Source: Macrostomum hystrix
Taxonomy: Eukaryota; Platyhelminthes; Macrostomidae
Direction of reading: 5' to 3'
DNA length: 64,000 bases
NCBI GenBank assembly: GCA_950097015.1
Contig: CATNEN010000024.1
Span: 2,423,501 to 2,487,500, forward strand
Position 1 is the first letter of the stretch, and each line of letters begins with the position of its first letter. The notes under the pieces are model-generated. The model had not been told where the DNA came from. It saw nothing but the letters and a program-made list of their open reading frames with translations, and did not search any database. The position numbers and the translations under genes were made by a program. Shown piece after piece: positions 1-10,867 of this stretch.

Positions 1-674
1 TCATTATAATTGTATTGTTTTACTTTTTACTTTTGCTAGCAAAAAAGCACTTTAGATTGACCAGCGTGTGTGTTAGTTTGTAGTTAATTAGCATATTAGC
101 ATGTGAAATTGATTTTAGCTAATTAAACAGTCAACTGATACAAATCTAAAGCTGCATTCGCTCATAACAGTAGTCTGTTGCGTGTTTTATGTGAATAAAA
201 TGCTAATAGTTTGCAATTCTGGCGCTGCTACGTCTGTTAGTAATTTCATATGTATTCTTTATCAGTAGGTACAGTATATTGCGCTAGACATTTTTAAACT
301 TCTATATATTTTTATTACCAAAAAATCTCTGACTATATTATCTGTCTTGTGCGCTTTAAACTAACGTAATTTGCTGTAATCTACTGTACTTTACTGTAGT
401 TTACATTTAATGTCCGTTTTGATTTCCTTATTTCTTAATGCAATTTTCACGCACTATTTTTGTTTGGTTTGGCTTTTTATAGCCATCTTAACTACGAAGT
501 TTGCTTAGGACATGCAGAGAAAGATCTCAAGAATAATTGTCTCGACTTTAACCCGTGTTTAGTTTAAAAGTTTAAATTTTTATTTTTGTTTGTTTGTTTG
601 TTTGTTTGCGACCTTGTGTCTCCTCGGTTAGTGCCTCCCTTCTTTGATGACTTGCAGTTTCCCTTTTCTTTAAG
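1..674. other. AT-rich stretch without a recognisable gene
   Basis: No open frame of note and no RNA gene is visible. A short (TTTG)n run lies near 585-608. The stretch leads directly into the first minisatellite. Confidence 0.5.
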
Positions 675-1450
675 ACAGGGCTTGTCCCCTGTTAGACATG
701 GGCTTGTCCCCTGTTAGACATGGGCTTGTCCCCTGTTAGACATGGGCTTGTCCCCTGTTAGACATGGGCTTGTCCCCTGTTAGACATGGGCTTGTCCCCT
801 GTTAGACATGGGCTTGTCCCCTGTTAGACATGGGCTTGTCCCCTGTTAGACATGGGCTTGTCCCCTGTTAGACATGGGCTTGTCCCCTGTTAGACATGGG
901 CTTGTCCCCTGTTAGACATGGGCTTGTCCCCTGTTAGACATGGGCTTGTCCCCTGTTAGACATGGGCTTGTCCCCTGTTAGACATGGGCTTGTGCCATGT
1001 TAGACATCGACTTCTCACCTGTTAGACATGGGCTTGTCCTGTTAGACATCGACTTCTCATCTGTTAGACATGGGCTTCTCACCTGTTAGACATCGACTTC
1101 TCACCTGTTAGACATGGGCTTGTCCTGTTAGACATCGACTTCTCATCTGTTAGACATGGGCTTGTCCCCTGTTAGACATCGACTTGTCACCTGTTAGACA
1201 TGGGCTTGTCCCCTGTTAGACATCGACTTGTCACCTGTTAGACATGGGCTTGTCCCATGTTAGACATCGACTTCTCACCTGTTAGACATGGGCTTGTCCT
1301 GTTAGACATCGACTTCTCACCTGTTAGACATGGGCTTGTCCTGTTAGACATCGACTTCTCATCTGTTAGACATGGGCTTCTCACCTGTTAGACATCGACT
1401 TCTCACCTGTTAGACATGGACTTTTCACCTGTTAGAGTTGTCACCTGTTA
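675..1450. repeat. Minisatellite, 22-bp unit
   Basis: About 35 head-to-tail copies of a 22-bp unit with the core GTTAGACATGGGCTTGTCCC. The first half is almost perfectly uniform. From about 990 on, copies alternate with a second form carrying GTTAGACATCGACTTCTCAC, and some units lose bases. Uniform copies beside diverged ones suggest recent expansion at the left end. Confidence 0.95.
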
Positions 1451-1920
1451 CATGAGGGTTTGTCATTTGTTTGAAGTGAAGTTGTCACCTGTTAGGTGTG
1501 TAGTTGTCACCTGTTAGGCGTGTAGTTGTCACCTGCTTTTTAATCAAAGTTAGATTTCCGTGCCCACTGTTGCTGCCAGTGCGAGTTGAGCATTGGCTTC
1601 TATCCAGTTTTTTATTCTCTGCAGCTTCATCATTTTGCTGTTGCTCATGCATTATAAAGCCTCTTATTTTCTATGTAAAATATCTGTGCCACGCCTGGCA
1701 ACCTCTGTGTTTTTTGTGAATCTGTGTTTCTGTGTATATCGTCTCTATTGAGACGCATTGATACCATGTACGTAGACAGGATTTATGTTTTTGGTTTGAA
1801 ATATAATGAGTAAAAATATAGAAATATCATGCTTTCATTCATTATGTCATGTTCGTGTACAAATTGGCCTTGACTAGATTCTTACGTTTTGCCTTTCTCA
1901 TTTTCAACTGCCGAATTCCA

Positions 1921-2160
1921 AAACCCTCCCAGTGTTCAGGATTGGTTGCCGAACCCTCCCAGTATTCAGGATTGGTTGCCGAACCCTCCCAGTATTCAGG
2001 ATTGGTTGCCGAAGCCTCCCAGTATTCAGGATTGGTTGCCGAAGCCTCCCAGTATTCAGGATTGCTTGCCGAACCCTCGCAGTATTCAGGATTGGTTGCC
2101 GAACCCTCCCAGTATTCAGGATTGGTTGCCGAAGCCTCCCAGTATTTGGGATTTGTTGTC
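1921..2160. repeat. Minisatellite, 30-bp unit
   Basis: About eight copies of a 30-bp unit containing CCCTCCCAGTATTCAGGATT. Because 30 is a multiple of three, several frames on both strands stay open through it (for example NPPSIQDWLP repeats). I treat these as a by-product of the period. One isolated half unit recurs at about 2641-2660. Confidence 0.9.
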
Positions 2161-3100
2161 CTTTGTGTCCCTTGATGCACGAGACGTTTATCCAAACGTA
2201 ACCTGGTCGATCTGCCCGCTAAAGGAGACGATTATGGAATGCGTAACCTGTAGTTCTCGTCCTGGAAGAGCTTCTCCAAGCTCAAGCATGGCTGTCCTGA
2301 TCGGTAAATTATTATATTCGAATAACGGGCCTTGTCCGACGTTCCGCCGTTGTGGACCCATATCAGCTCTGCCATTCATTGGCTGAGGCTTTTCAAGCTC
2401 TCTCATTGGCTGGAATGATGTTACGGAAATTCCGCGGATGTGCCACAAGAGCGGTGGAAAAACCGTGGAAATATCGGTAAACGGTTTTCCATAGCACAAT
2501 CGCTATCAGACACCCTTAGCTATTAACATTATGTTTGCTAATTGGATAGGACAAAGCTTGGTCATTCAGCGGTAATTGTTAATTTGTCTAGGAGGGAGAA
2601 CTTGATGTGCTCCTAGTGACTCACTACAATTTGTTGTCTGACCCTCCCAGTATTCAGGTTGTGTTGCAAGGGCACTCGTGCCATCAGTATGCAGAAATGA
2701 ATGAGACATTAGTACGACAGTCTTCTGAAAAAAGTGTAAATTTTGTACAATTCAATTCTTTGTATTCGGCAAGTTTCCAAGATGTTAAGTACACTTGCAC
2801 GACTTCTTCATAGACAAGTCAGTCTATAGTGCTATTTATATATTTATATTTGCTCTACAGCACAGAAGCGCATTTAAAAATAAGGCGTGTGTAAAAATTA
2901 TCCAAGTCAAAGAATTTTCGAAAAGGTTCGTGCGATTGTCGCATGTAGAAGTGTACATTCGTCTAGTTGTTCTTATTGGTCTAGACGGATGTACATTGCC
3001 GCCCACCCCACACCTAAACAAGTACAAAACTGCCCCGTCTGTTCCTTTAATAAATTTATCAACATTGGATAAGTCCCTTTATGTCAAAATAAGCATTCAG
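2161..3100. other. Unique sequence upstream of the GPCR exons
   Basis: No supported coding exon. Two ATTGGCTG (inverted CCAAT) motifs lie near 2376-2412. An imperfect 15-bp inverted repeat with a 14-nt loop lies at 2952-2966 and 2981-2995. The missing extracellular-domain exons of the GPCR could lie here or upstream, but I could not identify them. Confidence 0.4.
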
Positions 3101-4819
3101 TTTTGCGTTTGGTATAATGCTCAACATATCAGTCTCCTGCCTGAGAACCGGTTTCAGCTGGTTGATCAACCGGCCGGACCAGCGTCCGCTGCTGCTGGAG
3201 CTGGCCTTGATGCTGCTGTCCACCCCGGTGCTGCTGTCAGCCGCTGCGATGCTTCGTCGGGCTCAGCGTGCGCGAGTCAGCGGTGCGCCCTCATGCAAGC
3301 AGGTGAGCAAGCCCGGTACAGTTCTGCTTAGCAGGTCAGGCTGTCAAACAGTTCAGTTCCCTGTCTAACAGTTCAGTTCCCTGTCTAACAGTTCAGATCT
3401 TTGTCTAACAGTTCAGTTCTCTGTCTAACAGTTCAGTTCTTTGTCTAACAGTTCAGTTCTCTGTCTAACAGTTCAGTTCTCTGTCTGGCAATTCAGTTCC
3501 CTGTCTAACAGTTCAGTTCCCTGTCTAACAGTTCAGTTCTCTGTCTAACAGTTCAGTTCCCTGTCTAACAGTTCAGTTCTCTGTCTAACAGTTCAGTTCC
3601 CTGTCTAACAGTTCAGTTCCCTGTCTAACAGTTCAGATCTTTGTCTAACAGTTCAGTTCTCTGTCTAACAGTTCAGTTCTTTGTCTAACAGTTCAGTTCT
3701 CTGTCTAACAGTTCAGTTCCCTGTCTAACAGTTCAGTTCTCTGTCTAACAGTTTAGTTCTCTGTCTAACGGGTCATGGCTCTACATGTCTAACTGGGCCA
3801 AGACTCTTTGTAACAGGTCAAGTCTCTGTCTAACACCTCGGGTTTTAATTTAAACCGAAATATATCGTCCTTTCGGTGTTGGTTATGACTGGGTTTTATT
3901 CACTAGTAGTGAGTGTCGCATATTTAGTGCGAATTTAAATTATTTACCGAAATGCCCTCGATGCCCCGCCGCGCAGCTCCGCGTCCACCGCAGCCTCCTG
4001 TTTGCCTTCATCAGCCACTATGCCGTCCGGTCCTGCCGCATCGCCTTCTGGCCGGCCGTGTCAGCCTGTTCTGCCAGCCGGCCGGGTGTTGTCCAGCAGC
4101 TCCTGATGGCGGCTGGCGAGCTCCTCGACGCCGGCACCTACTGCTCTATCTTCGGCTGGCTTCTGGCCGAGTCGCTCTGCCTCCACTTGGACACAATGGC
4201 CAGGGCGGCGCGCAGCTCGGAGCCCGGCTCGGCAGTTTTCCCCTACAGCGCCGGCAACGCCGCCCAGCTGTTCGGCTGGGGCGCGCCCTGCGTCATCGCC
4301 GTTGTGTACTTCTCCATTCACCTGCTGCCGGAGGGCGGCGACTATGGCGACGCCGAACTCTGGCTGTTGGTGAGGCGGGACCGCAGCTCCGTGTTCTCCT
4401 ACGCCGTCCGCTTACCCGCTGGCTGCCTGCTGCTGTGCAGCCTCGCCATCAGCGCCTGGTCGCTGAGGATCTGCCTGGCCAGGGCCGCCGCCAGCCAGCC
4501 CGGCAGGCGCCGCCTGGCCAGGGCGCTGGCGCTGGCCAAAGCTGCCGGCAGTCTCTACCTGCTCACTGGCGGCCTGCTGCTCTTCGAATTGTTGCCTGGC
4601 GACCTGCTGGAGCCCAACGACGGCGATAGGCGAGAGGCGGCCAGGTGCGCCCAGATCGGTCTGTTGAGCCTCCAGGGCCTGCTGGTGACGGTGCCGCTGT
4701 GCTGGGCCAATCGCCGCCTGGCAGGCCTGCTGTGGCCCAGACGGCTGCGTCGGAGCCGGCGCCGACGGATGCCGCGAAGCGGCAGTCGGTTGTGGATGAG
4801 CGCCTGCAGCCGCGTTTAG
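3101..4819 (+). CDS. Class B (secretin-type) GPCR, TM1 to C-terminus; 3' part of the gene
   Basis: Two exons of a seven-helix peptide-hormone receptor at the plasma membrane. The first (about 3101-3302; its 5' edge is uncertain, and an ATG lies at 3117) encodes TM1 (LLLELALMLLSTPVLLSAAA) and a basic first loop, and ends at CAG|GTGAGC. The second (3977-4819, phase 0 after GCGCAG) begins LRVHRSLLFAFI, the class B TM2 pattern (R-x-x-x-H-x-x-L-F). It continues with TM3 (GWLLAESLCLH, compare family WLLVEGLYLH), TM4 with GWGAP, TM5, TM6, and TM7 with LLSLQGLLV and C-x-x-N (family SFQGFxV/C-x-x-N). The tail is Arg-rich. The hormone-binding ectodomain was not found. Both cysteines of the usual TM3-ECL2 disulfide appear to be absent (Met and Leu at those places). 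Ligand unknown. Exon GC content is far above the surroundings. Confidence 0.8.
3355..3776. repeat. Intronic minisatellite, 20-bp unit
   Basis: About 21 copies of CTGTCTAACAGTTCAGTTCC fill the intron between the two GPCR exons, starting about 50 nt after the donor. On the coding strand each unit carries a pyrimidine-rich CTGTCTAACAG that resembles a branch point plus a 3' splice site. Confidence 0.95.
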
Positions 4820-4867
4820 GTCGGCTGGATTTCAGAATTTCCTCTTTTGTATGACATCCTTCACTGA

Positions 4868-5345
4868 TTAAGGGTATTCAGGTTACGCTCTTCAGGAATT
4901 TCTAGTGCTCAGGTAACATCCTTCAGGGATTTGTAGTCTTCAGGTGACATCCCTCAGGGATTTCTAGTCTTCAGGTGACATCCCTCAGGGATTTGTAGTC
5001 TTCAGGTGACATCCCTCAGGGATTTCTAGTCCTCATGTGACATCCCTTAGGGATTTGTAGTCTTCAGGTGACATCCTTCAGGGATTTGTAGTCTTCAGGT
5101 GACATCCTTCAGGGATTTGTAGTCTTCAGGTAACATCCTTCAGGGATTTGTAGTCTTCAGGTGACATCCTTCAGGGATTTGTAGTCTTCAGGTGACATCC
5201 TTCAGGGATTTGTAGTCTTCAGGTAACATCCTTCAGGGATTTGTAGTCTTCAGGTGACATCCTTCAGGGATTTCTAGTCTTCATGTGACATCCCTCAGGG
5301 ATTTGTAGTCTTCAGGTGACATCCCTCAGGGATTTCTAGTGTTCA
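4868..5345. repeat. Minisatellite, 31-bp unit, directly 3' of the GPCR
   Basis: About 15 copies of a 31-bp unit with core GGGATTTGTAGTCTTCAGGT followed by GACATCCTTCA. It starts about 50 bp after the GPCR stop codon, so it probably lies in the 3' UTR. The first AATAAA after it is at about 5472-5477. Confidence 0.95.
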
Positions 5346-6533
5346 GTCAAGATTCTGCAGCTTGTTGATCCTTAAATGTTCCAACCATTATCCCCTTGTC
5401 TGATAGCTGTTTAAAAAATCAGACATTGTTTTAGTTACTTTCAATTACTACTTGTTAATTGTAGTATCTACAATAAAAATCGGCCCCTTTGGCAAAGCGA
5501 TCGTAGCAATGCAAAAGTCCGAATAGTATCGATTTAAGATTGACCTTCTCGCTGATGATGCCTTGCGGCGGGCCTGACCGCAAACCCGCTTGTTGCCACC
5601 GTGCTTCCATGATGACAGGCCCCTCATTTAGCCCCTCTGTCTGCACAGCAAATCGAAAACGAGTAGCAAGGCCTGTAAATTATAGTTATTTCGAAAACTT
5701 TTGCTTCTCTCCAACCTTAGCTTCGTTATTCCCAACATACAAGTATCATCTTATTTTCAGTTAATCTATTGTCTACTGTAAATTCTCATGTTTTGCTTGA
5801 CTTTTGCTGCCTTTTCATTGATTGGAGTCTTTTAATTGCATGTTAATAACTATGTTCATACTTATCAATCAAGATTCGCCTATTTTCTTAAAAGTTTAGT
5901 AAAAGTACAAGAAAAAAAGTTGTGTTACTTTTTGTGTTATCAATAAACAATATTGTTTTTACAATGTCTCCTCTTATCTGATCTAGCAATCTGATTGGTC
6001 TAGCAATCTGATTGGTCTAGAAATCTGATTGATCTAGCAATCTGATTCGTTTATGCTTTGATTTGGTCAAACACACTGATTTTGTTGGACCCTGAACTAC
6101 GTCAGCAGATCGAGACGTTAAAGTAATGAGTATTCTGTATTCGGTATATCAGTATTAACTAGTGCGTACTTGTCGGCACTTTGAACTTAAAGCTCGTAGT
6201 TAAATCAAAAGTCTAACAGGCTAATAAAAATGCGAAACTTAGACAAGTTTTTTGATTAAAATAATTGACAATCAGGCCATGTTTTCTAAGCGCAAGGCAG
6301 ATACGATAGCAGATAATGACACAGCAAATAGCGGCATTCTTTGCGACATTCGAAGCCTTTTTCCAGGGCTAACTGTGGATCATTTCGAGTTCGTTGGAGG
6401 ACGAACTGAATGTTTGAATAATTTCAGGAGCAAATATTGAGACAGCGATTTGATGGTTTGGATCAACACGATGAGTTAATAGGTCGTATACTTAATGCTT
6501 TGAGTACCGCAACCTAACAGATAACAGCAATGC
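5346..6533. other. Intergenic AT-rich sequence with a short 17-bp repeat
   Basis: No supported gene. At about 5984-6056 there are four copies of CTGATTGGTCTAGCAAT. AATAAA occurs at 5472 and 5942; the former could serve the GPCR. A 62-codon frame at 6252-6440 has no recognisable motif. Confidence 0.5.
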
Positions 6534-7225
6534 TCAACTCCTGACCAATGTCCAGCACTCCTGACCAATCTCCAGCACTCCTGACCAATCTCTAGCACTC
6601 CTGACCAATCTCCAGCACTCCTGACCAATCTCCAGCACTCCTGACCAATCTCTAGCACTCCTGACCAATCTCCAGCACTGTTGAGCATTCTCTAGCACTC
6701 CTGACCAATCTCCAGCACTGTTGACCAATCTCCAGCACTGTTGACCGATCTCCAGCACTTTTGACCATTCTCTAGCACTGTTGACCGATCTCTAGCACTG
6801 TTGACCATTCTCTAGCACTCCTGACCATTCTCTAGCACTGTTGACCGATCTCTAGCACTGTTGACCATTCTCTAGCACTCCTGACCATTCTCTAGCACTC
6901 CTGACCAATCTCCAGCACTCCTGACCAATCTCTAGCACTCCTGACCAATCTCCAGCACTGTTGAGCATTCTCTAGCACTCATGACCAATCTCCAGCACTG
7001 TTGACCAATCTCCAGCACTGTTGACCGATCTCCAGCACTTTTGACCATTCTCTAGGACTCCTGACCAATTTCTAGGACTCCCGACCAATTTCTAGGACTC
7101 CTGACCAATCTTTAACACTTCTGACTAATCTCAAACAGTCCTGACCAATCTCAAACAGTTCCTGACCAATCTCAGACAGTCCTGACCGATCTTACACAGT
7201 TCCTGACAAATCTCAGACAGTCCTG
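6534..7225. repeat. Minisatellite, 20-bp unit
   Basis: About 35 copies of CTGACCAATCTCCAGCACTC with variants (TTGACC, TCTAGCACT). A block of several units is itself repeated (compare 6660-6780 with 6950-7060), showing duplication at more than one scale. The right end decays gradually. Confidence 0.95.
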
Positions 7226-8161
7226 ACTCCTGACCCATTTTTGTCAATCTCACAGGTTGCTTAATTATACAATCTCAATTCTTAGCTAATAAATTCTAAT
7301 ATCTAATTGAACTTGGGGACGGACATTCTACGGTAATTACGAGATATTCTAAGAAACATGGCCCTGAGGCGGACATTCTCCACCGAGCCTCTGACGCTTT
7401 TCCCTTTGTAGATTATCTCAGCCGCCGCATCTAATCTCCCCTCTCCGAAATCCTACCGCGTCGGATTAAAGATAATCCCACCACGGCGCAGGTAAACGTG
7501 GAGCATCCCACCCGGCCCTTCCCCTCGGCGACTGTCACATGATTAATTATCCCCCCTCTCAGATTTATCACATTCTCTCTGCGATTCGAGTGCTAGAACA
7601 GCTGACCCAGCTTTAACCAGGACAACGCCCGGCCCGAGTTCTAAGAAAGTCTGTCACCCACCCCACCGCCGGCCCTTCACCGTCTGACAAGTAGTTCGCC
7701 AGTAATTCGCGGGCCTGCTCTCTACCTGGGATTAATTAGAGCCCTCACTGTGAGACTCTCTATCTCTGGAATTTTTTTCACCTCTGAAGAGCATCCTCTT
7801 CTGGGAAGAAAATCGTGCGCGGAAACAAACGCGGCGCCTCCGCATTTAGGCGGCTGAACAAAGACAGAAGGACGCCTGGACTAGGCCTTCGAATGACTTA
7901 GGGGCGAGCACAGTCACCCGCTTCTCCTCTTATCCCTCTGCTAATCTGTTCTTGTGCAGCTCGCGTCACTGGCTGCCTCTGCTTCTCTCCCGCCTCGCCT
8001 AGCCCTGAGCTGCTCCGCTTGCTTTGTCTCCCCGCTTAGTCAACTCATGACTTCCCAAAGCCTCCGCGTCTACTTTTTACAACCAAATCAAACCCAACTC
8101 GAGCAAAACTTATCCCCATATTTTGTGACAGTTATCCCCCAGCATGTTTTGTCACAAAAAA
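7226..8161. other. GC-rich non-coding stretch with homeodomain-type motifs
   Basis: No convincing ORF, but base composition differs sharply from the flanks. It contains facing GGATTA (7463-7468) and TAATCC (7473-7478), GGATTAATTA near 7729-7738, and ATTAATTA/TGATTAATTAT near 7541-7550. TAATCC is the core bound by K50 homeodomains (Otx, Pitx). A regulatory role is inference only. Confidence 0.35.
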
Positions 8162-8689
8162 TACGAGGTCTATCCGAAAAACATGTTTCGCTGTAGTATA
8201 CATTTCTAGTCCTGAGAAGGTTCAACGGAAGCGCAGAGCTCCTTGAAGGTGATGCACATCGTCTTCTTTGACTACAAGAAAAATTGAGGCCAGCCTTCAG
8301 GAAAAAGGCGTGATTTTTCACCACGACACCGCACCTGTGCACCGCGCTATAGAAGAGTGGAGGAGCTCCCGGAGTCCTGGAGCTGGGAGGTCCTGGCACA
8401 GCCACGCTGATTTCGCTCCAGCGGACTTCTATATATTTCCCAGAATGAAGGAGAGTCTTCGGGGTCAACGCTTCGCCTCTGTGGAGCAGATTAACAACAA
8501 TGCTTCATCAGCTTTGCGGCATCTGGCAACCGGCGGCTGCGATGCTGCCTTTCAACCGGCGCTGGCTAGAGCGCGTGGACCTTAACGACAAATTTGTGGA
8601 GTAACTTTGACGAGTTTTCACTACTGTTAAAGTTTTCAGACTTTCCTTCAAACGCCTTATATTATTGCTTTTTGGAATAGCCCTCGAAT
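8162..8689 (+). mobile_element. Decayed mariner-family transposon
   Basis: The left end TACGAGGTCTATCCGAAAAA and the inverted right end (TTCGAGGGCTATTCCAAAAA read on the minus strand) form imperfect terminal inverted repeats typical of mariner. Between them a frame at 8268-8585 keeps the transposase C-terminal block: VIFHHDTAPVHRA (second catalytic Asp region), then FAPADFYIFPRMKESLRGQR. The N-terminal half and first catalytic block are missing, so this is a short, internally deleted, non-autonomous relic. Confidence 0.85.
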
Positions 8690-8769
8690 TTATGAATTTC
8701 ATTATTTACTCACCCAGATCAAAAAACAACCGGTAGCACTTCGCTAGCACAATAGTCTAGAATTCGTTG

Positions 8770-9225
8770 TCCCAGATGTGCTCAGGAAATATTCCCTAAT
8801 GTGTTCAAATATCCCTTGTCTCTATCATTTCCCCCAGTAATTATCCCCTCATTTTTCAGGTACAAGTCCACATCATTCCATCATTAAATATCCCATCAGG
8901 TGTTCAGGTACTCCCTATTCCCATAAGCCAGTCAGGAAATATCCCTTCAGGTATTCAAATATCCATATCATTTCCCCCCAGTAATTATCCCCTATAATTA
9001 TCCCCTAATGTGTTCATGTATCCCTTGTCACTATAATGTCCCCAAAAATTATCCCCCTAATGTGTCAAATATCCCTTGTCACAATCATTTCCACCCAGTA
9101 ATTATCCACTAATGTGCTCAGCTATAAATCCTCATCATTCCTTCAGAAAATATCCCCTCAGGTGTTCAGATATCCATCTAATGTCCTAATCCCATCGTTC
9201 CTCTAGAAGTATCCCCTCTAGACTT
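8770..9225. repeat. Degenerate tandem repeat
   Basis: Loosely repeated blocks of the type ATATCCC(T/C)...CAGGT(A/G)TTCA...ATCATTTCCCCCAGTAATTATCCCC. Units vary in length and order, so this looks like an old minisatellite. Confidence 0.6.
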
Positions 9226-10093
9226 CAGTTCTCATCCCATATGCAAGCAAGGGACAGGAGTGCAAATCTCATTGCACTATTTCTAGTTCTCTCTACCGCT
9301 GGCCTCCCATTTCTTATCTCTCCCCCTACTTCTCAATTCCCAGTGCTCCAATCCAAGCTTTAACTGTCTCCTGCAGAAATTTCCATTCCAGTAGCCTCAC
9401 TCGGAGCCACCATCTCCATCATGAAAATTGGTCAATTACAAATCCCCTTTAGCTACTGATTGCCCAGCTAGCAAGCAGCAATTATTCGGTAACTGCTTGA
9501 AGAGGCCATCCCCGAAGCGCTCTTGGCGCAGCTGCCGGTGGCAGAAAATCCTTTAAACTGAGCTGAACTCCATCGAACAGAGATTTGCTTGCATCGGTCT
9601 GATCAACCGGCTTCCGCGAATTTGAAACTCAATCTGAGCAATTTTAATAGTCGCTTTTAACTGACTCATTTTCTTGCAGGAGTGCAGACAGAAGTGCAGA
9701 CACGTTACTTAAAGTATATTTGTATGGATTTTAGAATAAAAATAGGAAAATAAAGAAACGCCAAGGGGACTGAAAAAATGATAAACAAGAAAAGTTTCAG
9801 AATTTGCGTGGAACACTACGAGTAGAAGCACTCTATGATTTCCCGAGAGAGTCAATTATCAGAGTGTCAGAGCCGACAGTTCACTGGCTGTGGATTGGCA
9901 GTCTGAAGCCTAGAATAAATTGGCTTCAGTAGAAATCTTAATTCGCATTATTTATATTTTATAATTTCGTGTTACACCATGCAAATCGATAGATAGACAT
10001 TCTTTACATTAATTCCTTACTTTTTAGATTGTGTAAGGATTAACTACAGCCTAAAAAGTTTTTTTGCAACAACCCAACCTCCGCCGAACCTAA
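9226..10093. other. Unique intergenic sequence
   Basis: No ORF, RNA gene or element recognised. Confidence 0.4.
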
Positions 10094-10303
10094 CTAAAAT
10101 ATCAGCAAGTAAGACACCCACCCCACTCCGCCAACACCCCACGAAGATATCAGCCAGTCAGACACCCACCCCACTCCGCCAACACCCCACGAAGATATCA
10201 GCAAGTCAGACACCCACCCCACTCCGCCAACACCCCACGAAGATATCAGCCAGTCAGACACCAACCCCAAACCACAAACACCCCACGAAAAAGTAATCCG
10301 CAA
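10094..10303. repeat. Minisatellite, 48-bp unit
   Basis: About four copies of a 48-bp unit containing CACCCCACTCCGCCAACACC followed by CCACGAAGATATCAGC. The period was read from recurring AGTCAGACACC at about 10154, 10202 and 10250. Confidence 0.9.
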
Positions 10304-10500
10304 GTCAGACGATGCCCATCCCAGCCGCGAGTAAATTAGCGAGGCTTACTTCAAGACAGCCGTAGTGCAGTTACAGGCAAATAGTAATACGTGACGCAGA
10401 CTATCGAAGTCTAATTTCCTTTCAGCCTTTCAATTACCATGAAACTTGTCATCGCGGTGCGTACAAATTTTCTCCGCCGGGCGACTTAAATCCCGGCCCT

Positions 10501-10525
10501 GTAATCCTAGGGTCTGGATTAATCC
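10501..10525. promoter_or_regulatory. TAATCC cluster with palindrome GGATTAATCC, upstream of the SLC17 gene
   Basis: TAATCC at 10502-10507 is followed by the perfect palindrome GGATTAATCC at 10516-10525, about 340 bp before the SLC17 start codon. A GGATTA/TAATCC dimer is the known shape of a K50 (Otx/Crx/Bicoid-type) homeodomain dimer site. Function here is inference. Confidence 0.35.
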
Positions 10526-10867
10526 ACCCTCCGATGACCTGCCAGCCCATCTCTCGCTTCTCCTTTTCCTCCTCTCCCCAAGAGGAGCTTTTGTACAGCG
10601 TGGCCAATCCTGTTAGACCTGAGCCTCATTCTGTGCGGCCTGGATAACCAACCCTATGCAGCCGTTAAATATGTGAAGCAATGTGGAGAGAAGGAACAGA
10701 GGCGCATAGAGACAGACAGACTGAACGACAGGTTGCTTGAGGAAGCAAGGCAGCAGCGGAGTCGAGATCAAGGAAAAGCAATAAAATAAGGAGAGAAAAC
10801 TCTATCAACTTTGAATATACTTGTATAACACACAAATATTAAGCAAAAGATAGATTGGTAAATAGAT

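Noticed and set aside
2186-2270. Resemblance of GTTTATCCAAACGTAACCTGG to 57308-57330 (D intron 1 start)
   Set aside because: Short and imperfect; could be an old dispersed repeat, but two partial matches are not enough.
1842-2386. NPPSIQDWLP repeat frame and its antisense
   Set aside because: 30-bp period effect in a minisatellite; the unique C-terminal part has no motif.
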